The notes below the pieces were generated by a model. That model was not told where the DNA came from, ran no database searches, and worked only from the letters and a program-made list of their open reading frames with translations. From Blautia massiliensis (ex Durand et al. 2017) (GTDB lineage Bacteria > Bacillota > Clostridia > Lachnospirales > Lachnospiraceae), in contig NZ_LN913006.1 of NCBI RefSeq assembly GCF_001487165.1, forward strand, positions 3,338,045-3,402,044: 64,000 bases of DNA. Direction: 5' to 3'. A program made the translations under genes and the position numbers. Of this stretch, positions 53,605 to 61,573 are shown piece by piece. Positions within the stretch are counted from its first letter, which is position 1. Each line of letters starts with the position of its first letter.

Positions 53605-53700
53605 GATAGGGATGTTGGAATGACCAATTCCTATGGCAGGATGACAAAAACCTGCAGCAGTAGGTGGCTATCATAATTACTATTAAAGAAGAGAGGTAAA
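53605..53700 (+). promoter_or_regulatory. Structured 5' leader of pckA
   Basis: Within the roughly 100-nt leader, GGAAT/ATTCC (53617-53631) and GCAGG/CCTGC (53636-53655) form two hairpins, followed by GCAGTAGGTGGCTATC and a purine-rich ribosome site (AAGAGAGG). No known riboswitch consensus was recognised. Confidence 0.45.
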
Positions 53701-53707
53701 TGTTAAG

Positions 53708-55312
53708 ATGGCAAAAATCGATTTAACAAAGTATGGTATTACCGGAACAACTGAGATCGTGTACAATCCTTCTTACGATGTATTATTCGAGGAAGAGACC
53801 AAACCGGAGCTTGAAGGATTTGAGAAGGGTCAGGTCAGTGAGCTTGGTGCTGTCAATGTAATGACAGGTATCTACACAGGACGTTCCCCTAAAGACAAAT
53901 ATATCGTTATGGATGAGAACTCCAAGGACACAGTTTGGTGGACATCCGATGAGTACAAGAACGATAACCATCCGGCAACTCAGGAAGCATGGAATGCAGT
54001 TAAAGATCTTGCCAAGAAGGAGCTTTCCAACAAGAAACTTTTCGTAGTAGATGCATTCTGCGGAGCTAACAAAGACACACGTATGGCTATCCGTTTCATC
54101 GTTGAGGTTGCATGGCAGGCACACTTCGTAACAAACATGTTCATTCAGCCGACAGCTGAGGAGCTTGAGAACTTTGAGCCGGATTTCGTTGTTTACAACG
54201 CATCCAAGGCTAAAGTTGAGAACTACAAAGAATTAGGACTTAACTCTGAGACAGCTGTAATGTTCAACATTACAAGCCGTGAGCAGGTTATCGTTAATAC
54301 ATGGTACGGCGGAGAGATGAAGAAAGGTATGTTCTCCATGATGAACTACTATCTGCCGCTGAAGGGCATCGCTTCCATGCACTGCTCTGCAAACACAGAC
54401 CTTAACGGAGAGAACACAGCAATCTTCTTCGGTCTTTCCGGAACAGGTAAGACAACACTTTCCACAGATCCTAAGCGTCTTCTGATCGGTGATGACGAGC
54501 ATGGCTGGGATGACAACGGAGTATTCAACTTCGAGGGTGGATGCTACGCTAAGGTTATCAACCTTGACAAAGAGTCTGAGCCGGACATCTACAATGCGAT
54601 CAAGAGAAACGCTCTTCTTGAGAACGTAACACTTGATGCTGAGGGCAAGATCGACTTCGCTGACAAGAGCGTAACAGAGAACACACGTGTTTCTTATCCG
54701 ATCAACCACATCGAGAACATTGTTCGCCCTGTATCTTCTGCACCGGCAGCGAAAGAGGTTATCTTCCTGTCCGCAGATGCATTCGGCGTACTTCCTCCAG
54801 TATCTATCCTGACACCGGAGCAGACACAGTACTACTTCCTTTCCGGATTCACAGCTAAGCTTGCTGGTACAGAGCGTGGAATCACAGAGCCTACTCCTAC
54901 ATTCTCCGCATGCTTCGGACAGGCATTCCTTGAGCTTCACCCGACAAAATATGCTGAGGAGCTCGTTAAGAGAATGGAGAAGAGTGGTGCGAAAGCATAC
55001 CTCGTTAACACAGGATGGAATGGAACTGGAAAACGTATCTCCATCAAAGATACTCGTGGTATCATCGATGCTATCCTTGACGGATCTATCCTTAAAGCTC
55101 CGACAAAGAAGATCCCATTCTTCAACTTCGAGGTTCCGACAGAGCTTCCGGGCGTAGATCCTGCAATCCTTGACCCACGTGACACATATGCAGATGCTGC
55201 AGAGTGGGAGACAAAGGCTAAAGATCTTGCTGCAAGATTCGTTAAGAACTTTGCTAAATATGAAGGAAATGCAGCTGGTAAAGCACTCGTTGCAGCTGGC
55301 CCGCAGGCATAA
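53708..55312 (+). CDS. pckA: Phosphoenolpyruvate carboxykinase (ATP)
   Basis: A 534-residue kinase interconverting oxaloacetate and phosphoenolpyruvate. In anaerobic gut bacteria it often fixes CO2 onto PEP towards succinate or propionate. Motifs: [32 protein letters not shown]-loop [13 protein letters not shown] (about 240-252), DDEHGWDD metal site, RVSYPINHI and [18 protein letters not shown]. Codon usage is strongly biased, in keeping with high expression. AGAGAGG precedes the ATG; a very strong terminator follows. Confidence 0.98.
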   Translation: MAKIDLTKYGITGTTEIVYNPSYDVLFEEETKPELEGFEKGQVSELGAVNVMTGIYTGRSPKDKYIVMDENSKDTVWWTSDEYKNDNHPATQEAWNAVKDLAKKELSNKKLFVVDAFCGANKDTRMAIRFIVEVAWQAHFVTNMFIQPTAEELENFEPDFVVYNASKAKVENYKELGLNSETAVMFNITSREQVIVNTWYGGEMKKGMFSMMNYYLPLKGIASMHCSANTDLNGENTAIFFGLSGTGKTTLSTDPKRLLIGDDEHGWDDNGVFNFEGGCYAKVINLDKESEPDIYNAIKRNALLENVTLDAEGKIDFADKSVTENTRVSYPINHIENIVRPVSSAPAAKEVIFLSADAFGVLPPVSILTPEQTQYYFLSGFTAKLAGTERGITEPTPTFSACFGQAFLELHPTKYAEELVKRMEKSGAKAYLVNTGWNGTGKRISIKDTRGIIDAILDGSILKAPTKKIPFFNFEVPTELPGVDPAILDPRDTYADAAEWETKAKDLAARFVKNFAKYEGNAAGKALVAAGPQA

Positions 55313-55346
55313 TCAGTCATTCCAACTGAATACAGATCGTAGACTT

Positions 55347-55380
55347 AACCGGGAGCGGATTTATCCGCTCCCGGTTTTTT
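55347..55380 (+). terminator. Strong terminator after pckA
   Basis: AACCGGGAGCGGAT pairs with ATCCGCTCCCGGTT over 14 bp with a 2-nt loop, followed by TTTT. The core hexamers match the intergenic hairpins at 5043, 6113 and 14255. Confidence 0.92.
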
Positions 55381-55878
55381 GACAAACAACTAAGGATCTA
55401 TTATTTGATATAGAACTGTGCAGTGCGAAGCATGTTTCCAGACATGGAATAAACAGAAAGTTGAAGATATCTACCTGTAAAATAAAAAACTTTGGCTTGA
55501 CTAACAGAGGGCATATGGTGTATCCTTTCTGAGAAGTTAAGCGGGAGACCCGTAAGACTGTAAAAATTCTCTTTGCACTGCATTACATTCGAACAGGATG
55601 CGAGATCAACAGTACAAACTGAGCAGGCGATGCTTTTCGGAATCGAAAATATTTATCGAAGGCATGGGGCCGGGCCGCAGGAAGCGGCAGCGGATATGGA
55701 TTTAAACGTAATTGCAAAGAACCTGCATTCACGGAATATGAGGTGAAGCAGAATGTGACTTTGCTTTCAGACATATCTGCGGGACAGTGTATGTTTCGCA
55801 GGTATGTCTTTTTTACTGCAAAATATGGATGGAACAGAAGGTAGAAGCTGGGATATCCCTATACAGAAAAGAAAGAAC
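55381..55878. other. Gene-free 500-nt stretch before the CDF gene
   Basis: No credible coding frame. TTGACT at 55497 could be a -35 box, but no good -10 follows at 17 nt. Small inverted repeats occur (GCGGGAGACCCG near 55543; TCGAAAATATTTATCGA near 55644; GGGCCGGGCCGCAGGAAGCGGC near 55669). A terminator at 55879-55930 shows that something upstream is transcribed, either read-through or an unidentified small RNA. Confidence 0.4.
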
Positions 55879-55930
55879 ACCGGCGGAAAATCGCACTGTA
55901 GCGAGTAGTGAAGGAACCGCCGGTTTTTTC
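55879..55930 (+). terminator. Intrinsic terminator upstream of the CDF gene
   Basis: ACCGGCGG (55879-55886) pairs with CCGCCGGT (55917-55924), followed by TTTTT. The inner loop has TCGCACTG/TAGCGA pairs. No gene ends just before it. Confidence 0.8.
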
Positions 55931-55989
55931 ACAGAAAATGTTGTGCCATAAGAAGAACCTGATCATATATTTAAAAGGAGATTCTGTTT

Positions 55990-56919
55990 ATGGAACACAC
56001 AGAAAACAAAACAATTATACATGATACAGAAAAAACAGCTTCATGGGAACAGCAGACAGCAATGAAGGTATCCGGGATCAGTATCCTGGTAAATCTTTTA
56101 TTATCTGTATTTAAACTGATCGCAGGTATTGTGGCACATTCAGGAGCGATGATCTCGGATGCCATTCATTCTGCATCAGATGTGGGAAGCACCTTCATCG
56201 TGATCATCGGTGTCCGTCTTTCTACAAAGAAATCAGACAAAGAGCACCAGTACGGACATGAAAGAATGGAGTGTGTTTCTTCCATTGTCCTTGCAGGAAT
56301 GCTGCTTGTCACTGGTCTCGGGATCGGAATTACCGGTGCCCGTGATATCGTAAAAAGCACATCCGGTGGAACCATTGCCATTCCGGGAACACTTGCACTG
56401 ATTGCAGCAGTGGTATCCATTGTGGTAAAAGAATGGATGTTCTGGTATACAAGAGGTGCTGCAAAGAAGATCAATTCAGGAGCCCTGATGGCAGATGCAT
56501 GGCACCATCGTTCAGATGCACTTTCCTCTATCGGAGCGTTTGTCGGTATTTTAGGTGCAAGACTGGGATACCCGATCCTGGACCCGATCGCCAGTATCGT
56601 GATCTGCGTTATGATCGCCAAGGCATCGATCGACATTTTCAGGGATGCCATTGACAAGATGGTAGATCATTCCTGTGATGCAAAAACTGAGGAATCCATG
56701 AAGAGAGAGATCCTCAAGGTACCGGGCGTCAGAAGAGTAGACCTTCTTAAAACCCGTCTTTTCGGATCCAAGATGTATGTGGATATCGAAATCGCAGCAG
56801 ATGGAAATATTTCCCTTTTTGATGCACATGATATTGCGGAAAATGTACATCATACGATCGAGAATAAATTCAAAGATGTAAAGCACTGTATGGTGCATGT
56901 AAATCCGATCAACGGATAA
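55990..56919 (+). CDS. Cation diffusion facilitator (CDF) metal transporter
   Basis: A 309-residue CDF transporter with six membrane helices. Metal-site residues are seen in ISDAIHSASD (helix 2) and MADAWHHRSDA (helix 5). The C-terminal cytoplasmic domain (about 225-309) ends HTIENKFKDVKHCMVHVNP, the typical CDF dimer fold. It exports Zn, Mn, Fe or Co in exchange for protons; the DxxxH-type site does not decide which. AAAAGGAG precedes the ATG. Two terminator-like hairpins follow. Confidence 0.93.
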   Translation: MEHTENKTIIHDTEKTASWEQQTAMKVSGISILVNLLLSVFKLIAGIVAHSGAMISDAIHSASDVGSTFIVIIGVRLSTKKSDKEHQYGHERMECVSSIVLAGMLLVTGLGIGITGARDIVKSTSGGTIAIPGTLALIAAVVSIVVKEWMFWYTRGAAKKINSGALMADAWHHRSDALSSIGAFVGILGARLGYPILDPIASIVICVMIAKASIDIFRDAIDKMVDHSCDAKTEESMKREILKVPGVRRVDLLKTRLFGSKMYVDIEIAADGNISLFDAHDIAENVHHTIENKFKDVKHCMVHVNPING

Positions 56920-56920
56920 A

Positions 56921-56969
56921 AAACAAGCTGCCGGAGCGACTGTGATCGTCAATCCGGCGGCTTGTTTTT
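56921..56969 (+). terminator. Intrinsic terminator after the CDF gene
   Basis: AAACAAGCTGCCGG pairs with CCGGCGGCTTGTTT, followed by TTG. Confidence 0.88.
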
Positions 56970-56976
56970 GTATAGA

Positions 56977-57009
56977 GAAACACCCGGTAGGGGAGCTACC
57001 GGGTGTTTC
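56977..57009. terminator. Second perfect hairpin after the CDF gene
   Basis: GAAACACCCGGTAG (56977-56990) pairs perfectly with CTACCGGGTGTTTC (56996-57009) around GGGAG; no U-tract. The AT-rich gap 57010-57224 holds no other recognisable feature. Confidence 0.75.
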
Positions 57010-57224
57010 GAGGGGAGTATAAATAATTAAATAAGGGGTTATGTAAAAAAAATTTTTGAAGGGTAAATTCTTTTTACAAGAATGATTATAATATAAACTG
57101 GAAAAAAAAGCAATATGATTTTGGCGAATAATCTCCAAACTTTTTGGGATACTATTTCCTGTAATAAAAAGCGGCAGAAAGCTTCGGAAAGCCGTAAAAT
57201 CAACTTCATCAGGAGGTAATTCAA

Positions 57225-57428
57225 ATGGCGAAAAATTACGAAACAGACAGAAATGAGTCTAATTATGCAGGAAAAAATCACGGGGAAAGTGCTTCCAGAA
57301 ACTGCGGAAAAAACAGCTCTAAGAACAGTTCGGGAAATTCTTCCAGAAACAGTTCCAAAAGCAGCTACGGAAACAAAATTTCCGATGAATATGATTCTGA
57401 GAAGGACAGAGGCTCTGACAGATATTAA
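57225..57428 (+). CDS. Ser/Asn-rich low-complexity small protein (67 residues)
   Basis: AGGAGGT seven bases before the ATG and an intrinsic terminator just after the stop argue for a real gene. The protein is hydrophilic, built of NSS-x repeats (KNSSKNSSGNSSRNSSKSSYGN, in part), opens MAKNYETDRNESNYAG and ends DEYDSEKDRGSDRY. It has a single cysteine and no membrane segment or signal peptide, and is predicted disordered. The composition recalls spore- or desiccation-related small hydrophilic proteins, but no family is recognised. Confidence 0.7.
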   Translation: MAKNYETDRNESNYAGKNHGESASRNCGKNSSKNSSGNSSRNSSKSSYGNKISDEYDSEKDRGSDRY

Positions 57429-57438
57429 AGGATAAGAA

Positions 57439-57472
57439 AAGCGGGAAAAGTCAGAGATGGCTTTTCCCGCTT
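57439..57472 (+). terminator. Intrinsic terminator after the small protein gene
   Basis: AAGCGGGAAAAG pairs with CTTTTCCCGCTT (12 bp). Confidence 0.82.
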
Positions 57473-57540
57473 AAATACATATAAGGGAACATTCACCCGG
57501 AAGCTTCCATATAATATACCAAAAAGAGGAGATTTTTTCC

Positions 57541-57873
57541 ATGTTTCAGATCGAAACTATCTCTGCAAAAATGCTGGATTATTATGTGGAGCGCAGCGAC
57601 GCTGTTATCATAGATCTCCGGGATTCTGCCGCCTACAGAAGGGGACATGTCCGGAACGCGGTAAATATTCCATACAGAGAGCTGGAGGAATATCTTGAGA
57701 AAAAACAGGATCAGAAATATCGTTTTCCCAAAGATAAGCTGCTGATATTTTACTGCGACCGCGGCGGCGCCAGCATGCAGGCTGCCCGGAGCCTGGCAAG
57801 ACAGGGCTGTCGTACCAGGTCTGTGATTGGTGGATTTGCAGCCTACAGAGGGAGAAATCTTGTGCGCGGATAA
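57541..57873 (+). CDS. Rhodanese-like domain protein
   Basis: A single-domain rhodanese of 110 residues with the CH2A-like DLRDSAAYRRGHVRNAVNIPY and active-site loop FYCDRGGASM (catalytic Cys in CDRGGAS). It moves sulfane sulfur between thiols; the acceptor is not evident. AGAGGAG precedes the ATG. The next gene starts about 125 nt later, with an AT-rich gap. Confidence 0.88.
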   Translation: MFQIETISAKMLDYYVERSDAVIIDLRDSAAYRRGHVRNAVNIPYRELEEYLEKKQDQKYRFPKDKLLIFYCDRGGASMQAARSLARQGCRTRSVIGGFAAYRGRNLVRG

Positions 57874-57999
57874 AAAAAGCGGACAATATCAAATCAGATT
57901 GCGAATGCATATCTGTAACAAATCTTGTATTTTAAAGGAAATCATGATAATGTAAAGAACAGAGATAAAAACCAACACAAATTACAAGGAGAAAAGATT

Positions 58000-58542
58000 A
58001 TGAAATATATGTTTGCGTCCGATGTACATGGTTCGGCATATTACTGCCGGAAAATGCTGGAAGCATATGACAAGGAGAAGGCGGAGAGACTGGTGCTTCT
58101 GGGAGATCTGCTTTATCACGGACCAAGAAATGACCTTCCGAAGGAATACGCACCAAAGGAAGTCATCCGCCTTTTAAATGAGAGAAAAAACCAGATCTAT
58201 GCAGTACGCGGAAACTGTGAGGCAGAGGTGGATCAGATGGTCCTGGACTTCCCGGTTATGGCAGATTACTGTATCCTTGCCATCGAAGGAAAAACGATGT
58301 ACGCCACACACGGTCATATCTATAATAAGGATAATCTTCCGCCGATGATGGACGGAGACATTCTGATCCACGGCCATACACATGTGATGAAGGCAGAAAA
58401 TATGGGGAATTATATCCTTCTGAACCCAGGTTCCGTATCCATTCCAAAGGAAGGTAACCCGCCGACCTATGCAATCCTTGAGAACGGAATTTTTACCATT
58501 AAAGATTTTGAAGGAAATACAGTACGGGAGATCACTTTATGA
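58000..58542 (+). CDS. YfcE-type phosphodiesterase
   Basis: A 180-residue calcineurin-like phosphoesterase of the YfcE/MJ0936 group: FASDVHGSAYYC, LLGDLLYHGPRND, VRGNCEAEVD, THGHIYNKDN and IHGHTHVMKA supply the two-metal site. Substrates of the family include phosphodiesters of unknown biological identity. AAGGAG precedes ATG 58000; the longer frame from 57925 has no support. It overlaps the next gene by four bases (ATGA). Confidence 0.92.
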   Translation: MKYMFASDVHGSAYYCRKMLEAYDKEKAERLVLLGDLLYHGPRNDLPKEYAPKEVIRLLNERKNQIYAVRGNCEAEVDQMVLDFPVMADYCILAIEGKTMYATHGHIYNKDNLPPMMDGDILIHGHTHVMKAENMGNYILLNPGSVSIPKEGNPPTYAILENGIFTIKDFEGNTVREITL

Positions 58543-59696
58543 ATCTGTGGGAATTAACGGCGCCCTGTCATTTTGGAACAGAGGCGGTGCTGAAGCGTGA
58601 AATACTGGATCTTGGCTATGAAGTGATCAGGGTGGAAGACGGAAGAGTAACCTTTGAGGCTGATGCCCAGGGTGTGGCAGACGCCAATCTGTTCCTTCGT
58701 ACCACAGAACGTGTGCTTCTGAAAGTAGGCGAAGTAAAGGCCGAGACTTTTGATGAGCTTTTTGAAAAGACCAAGGCTCTCCCATGGGAGAATTACATAC
58801 CGAAAAACGGTAAATTCTGGGTAGCCAAGGCAAACTCCATCAAAAGTAAGCTTTTCAGTCCATCTGATATCCAGTCCATTATGAAAAAAGCCATTGTAGA
58901 GCGTCTCAAAGGCATCTACGGGATTTCCTGGTTTCCGGAAGACGGTCCGGAATTTCCTATCCGTGTGGCCTTTATGAAAGACGTAGCTCTGATCGGAATC
59001 GACACTTCAGGAGTATCCCTCCATAAGAGAGGGTATCGCCAGATGACTGTCAAGGCACCTATCACCGAGACGCTTGCCAGTGCTCTTTTGATGCTCACCC
59101 CCTGGAAAAAGGATCGTATTCTTGTCGATCCGTTCTGCGGAAGCGGCACCTTTCCTATTGAGGCGGCAATGATGGCAGCGGATATGGCGCCGGGACTGAA
59201 CCGTCATTTTCTGGCCGAGAGCTGGGAGCATCTGATCCCGAAGGAATGCTGGGAGGATGCAAGAGAAGAAGCCAGAGAACGTGTAAATCTTGATATTGAA
59301 ACCGATATCCAGGGATTTGATATCGATGCAGCTGCCATCAAGGCAGCACGCGCCAACGCAAAAATGGCAGGAGTGGACAGACTGATCCATTTCCAGCAGC
59401 GCCCGGTCAGTGAACTCCGCCATTCCAAACCCTTTGGTTTTATCGTGACAAATCCGCCATATGGTGAGCGGATCGAAGAAAAATCCAATCTCCCTGCACT
59501 GTACCGTGAGATCGGTGAAAGCTATAAGGGGCTGGATCGCTGGTCCATGTATCTGATCACTGCCTATGACAAGGCAGAGAATGACATCGGCCGAAAGGCA
59601 GATAAAAACCGTAAGATCTATAACGGAATGATGAAAACCTACTATTACCAGTTTCTTGGACCACGTCCGCCGAAGAAAGGAAGTATTAAAGAATGA
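58539..59696 (+). CDS. THUMP-domain rRNA N2-guanosine methyltransferase (RlmL type)
   Basis: A 385-residue methyltransferase with an N-terminal ferredoxin-like/THUMP region (1-155) and a Rossmann methylase domain: VDPFCGSGTFPIEAAMMA (SAM binding), GFDIDAAAIKAARANA, and the N-methylase motif FIVTNPPYGERI. The family methylates a guanine in 23S rRNA (G2445 in E. coli). It lacks the second RlmK domain found in E. coli RlmKL, as usual in Firmicutes. Translation is coupled to both neighbours by 4-nt overlaps. Confidence 0.92.
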   Translation: MNLWELTAPCHFGTEAVLKREILDLGYEVIRVEDGRVTFEADAQGVADANLFLRTTERVLLKVGEVKAETFDELFEKTKALPWENYIPKNGKFWVAKANSIKSKLFSPSDIQSIMKKAIVERLKGIYGISWFPEDGPEFPIRVAFMKDVALIGIDTSGVSLHKRGYRQMTVKAPITETLASALLMLTPWKKDRILVDPFCGSGTFPIEAAMMAADMAPGLNRHFLAESWEHLIPKECWEDAREEARERVNLDIETDIQGFDIDAAAIKAARANAKMAGVDRLIHFQQRPVSELRHSKPFGFIVTNPPYGERIEEKSNLPALYREIGESYKGLDRWSMYLITAYDKAENDIGRKADKNRKIYNGMMKTYYYQFLGPRPPKKGSIKE

Positions 59697-60277
59697 AAAA
59701 GATCATTTTTGCTACCGGAAATGAGGATAAAATGAAGGAGATCCGAAAGATACTTGCGGATCCTTCTCTGGAGATCCTTTCCCTGAAGGATGCCGGGATC
59801 CATGCGGATATTGATGAAAATGGAAAAAGCTTTGAAGAAAATGCCATGATCAAGGCAGAAGCAATCAGTAAAATGACCGGCGAGATCGTTCTGGCAGATG
59901 ATTCCGGTCTGGAGATCGACTATCTGAACAAAGAGCCGGGAATCTATTCCGCACGCTATATGGGTGAGGATACTTCTTATCATATTAAAAACGCAAACCT
60001 GATCCAGCGTCTGGAAGGTGTACCTGATGAGAAACGTACTGCACGTTTTGTATGTGCTATTGCGGCAGCTTTCCCGGATGGCAGAAGAAAGACAGTCCGT
60101 GCTGCCATGGAAGGCCGCATCGGCTACGAGGAAAAAGGGGAGAATGGCTTTGGCTATGACCCGATCTTTTATCTTCCGGAATATGGCTGTACTTCCGCAG
60201 AGCTTTCCATGGAAGAAAAGAACAGGATCAGCCATCGTGGAAAAGCTCTTTGCCTTATAAAGGAAGAGCTTGTATGA
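59693..60277 (+). CDS. rdgB: XTP/dITP pyrophosphatase (RdgB/HAM1)
   Basis: A 194-residue house-cleaning enzyme that hydrolyses non-canonical purine nucleotides. IIFATGNEDKMKEI, FEENAMIKAEAIS, VLADDSGLEID, PGIYSARYMG, GFGYDPIFY and ISHRGKAL are all diagnostic. It overlaps the genes before and after by four bases each. Confidence 0.96.
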   Translation: MKKIIFATGNEDKMKEIRKILADPSLEILSLKDAGIHADIDENGKSFEENAMIKAEAISKMTGEIVLADDSGLEIDYLNKEPGIYSARYMGEDTSYHIKNANLIQRLEGVPDEKRTARFVCAIAAAFPDGRRKTVRAAMEGRIGYEEKGENGFGYDPIFYLPEYGCTSAELSMEEKNRISHRGKALCLIKEELV

Positions 60278-60753
60278 AGGTGCTGATCGTAAGCGATACT
60301 CACGGAAGAGATGAAAACCTGGAGATCGCGATAAATCGGGAGGCTCCTTTTGACATGCTGGTACATTGCGGAGATGTGGAAGGCAGAGAATTTTATATCG
60401 AAGCCCTTGCAGAATGTCCCTGCAGTATTGTGTCCGGAAATAATGATTTTTTCTCGGATCTTCCGAGAGAAGATGTGATCGAGGTCGAGGAAAATAAGAT
60501 TCTGGTAACTCACGGTCATTACTACGGTGTATCCATGGCCTTTGATCAGCTGGCAGAAGCTGCCCGCTCAAGGGGATGCAATGCGGCTTTTTTCGGACAT
60601 ATCCACGTACCGGTTGTTGAAAAGGAAGCAGGTGTGCTTCTGGTAAATCCCGGAAGTCTGGCTTATCCCAGACAACGGGGACGCCGTCCAAGCTATGCAG
60701 TAATGGAGACAGATGGAAAAGGCGAAATGCACGTAGAGATCCGTTACCTCTGA
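60274..60753 (+). CDS. Second YfcE-type phosphodiesterase
   Basis: A 159-residue phosphoesterase: VLIVSDTHGRDENL, LVHCGDVEG, VSGNNDFF, VTHGHYYGV and FFGHIHVPVV. It is a distant paralog of the enzyme at 58000; B. subtilis YsnB also follows rdgB, so the pairing is conserved. ATG 60274 overlaps rdgB by four bases. This ends the coupled four-gene operon. Confidence 0.93.
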   Translation: MKVLIVSDTHGRDENLEIAINREAPFDMLVHCGDVEGREFYIEALAECPCSIVSGNNDFFSDLPREDVIEVEENKILVTHGHYYGVSMAFDQLAEAARSRGCNAAFFGHIHVPVVEKEAGVLLVNPGSLAYPRQRGRRPSYAVMETDGKGEMHVEIRYL

Positions 60754-60831
60754 GTCCGGCAGAAAAAACAAATAAACTGTCATAATTGATAAAATTTGTG
60801 TCAATATTCAGCATATATTAGTCAAAAACGA

Positions 60832-60860
60832 TTGCGAAAGTCAGCTAGGTGCTATATAAT
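60832..60860 (+). promoter_or_regulatory. Promoter of the GH3 operon
   Basis: TTGCGA (60832-60837), 17-nt spacer, TATAAT (60855-60860). Confidence 0.75.
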
Positions 60861-60991
60861 AAAAAGTAGTTGTTTTTTTAATAACAAAGAGCATTTTTAA
60901 GGGGACTGACCATGAAAGGGTCTCGTTCCTGAGAATGCAGCAGAGCGGAATGAGAAGGTCCGCTTTACATAAATGAAGGGGGAAAATACAC
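60861..60991 (+). promoter_or_regulatory. 130-nt leader with a tiny ORF and hairpins
   Basis: AAGGGG precedes an ATG at 60912 that opens the seven-codon frame MKGSRS-stop (60912-60932). TCTC/GAGA and AGCGGA/TCCGCT (60944-60964) can form stems downstream, close to the ribosome site GAAGGGGG of the next gene. It could be a leader peptide or chance. Confidence 0.4.
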
Positions 60992-61573
60992 ATGACTGCG
61001 GTTATTATAGGGAGTATCGGCTTTTTATGCTGCTTCCTGTATGATCATAACAGTATCCGATTGAAAAAAAGCTTTCTTCATCCGTTTTTTAGCATAGGAT
61101 GTTTCCTGATCGCAGTGTCAACAGGTCTGGTGATCCGGAGCTGCTGGCCGCGGCGGGGAAGTTCTTTTTTTATTTCTGCTGTTTTTCTGACAGCAGCGAT
61201 CCTGTTTTTGGGACTGTTGATCTATACATTGTTTTTTGCGCTGCCCTTTGATGAGACATATGTCAAAGAAAATCATGAAAGGCTGGCCTATACAGAGGGT
61301 GTTTATGCACTCTGCCGACATCCTGGCGTTCTGTGGTTCGCCGGATTTTATTTTTGCCTGGCCGGATTTCTGGGATCCGGGAAGGCAATGGGGGCTTTTG
61401 GGATCCTTATCGTGTGGAACATATTGTACATTTTTTACCAGGACAGGATCGTGTTTCCGGAAACATTCAGTAATTACGGAGCGTATCAGCAGACAACTCC
61501 CTTTCTGATCCCAGACCGAAACAGTACAGCTGCCTGCATAAAAACATGGCGAAAAGGGGGGAAAAGGCGGTGA
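60992..61573 (+). CDS. ICMT/PEMT-like membrane methyltransferase family protein
   Basis: A 193-residue membrane protein with about five helices. The C-terminal half has the family pattern GVYALCRHPGVLWFAGF (RHP motif for SAM binding) and, after a helix, RIVFPETFSNYGAYQQTTPF, resembling the E..F...Y..Y...P motif of isoprenylcysteine/phospholipid methyltransferases. Homologues in bacteria are mostly uncharacterised. GAAGGGGGAA precedes the ATG. Its stop overlaps the GTG start of the GH3 gene. Confidence 0.75.
   Translation: MTAVIIGSIGFLCCFLYDHNSIRLKKSFLHPFFSIGCFLIAVSTGLVIRSCWPRRGSSFFISAVFLTAAILFLGLLIYTLFFALPFDETYVKENHERLAYTEGVYALCRHPGVLWFAGFYFCLAGFLGSGKAMGAFGILIVWNILYIFYQDRIVFPETFSNYGAYQQTTPFLIPDRNSTAACIKTWRKGGKRR

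Noticed and set aside
55540..55575. Possible cobalamin- or metal-type riboswitch (GCGGGAGACCCG, GACTG)
   Set aside because: Only a short resemblance; the conserved core and pairing pattern of known classes could not be traced.
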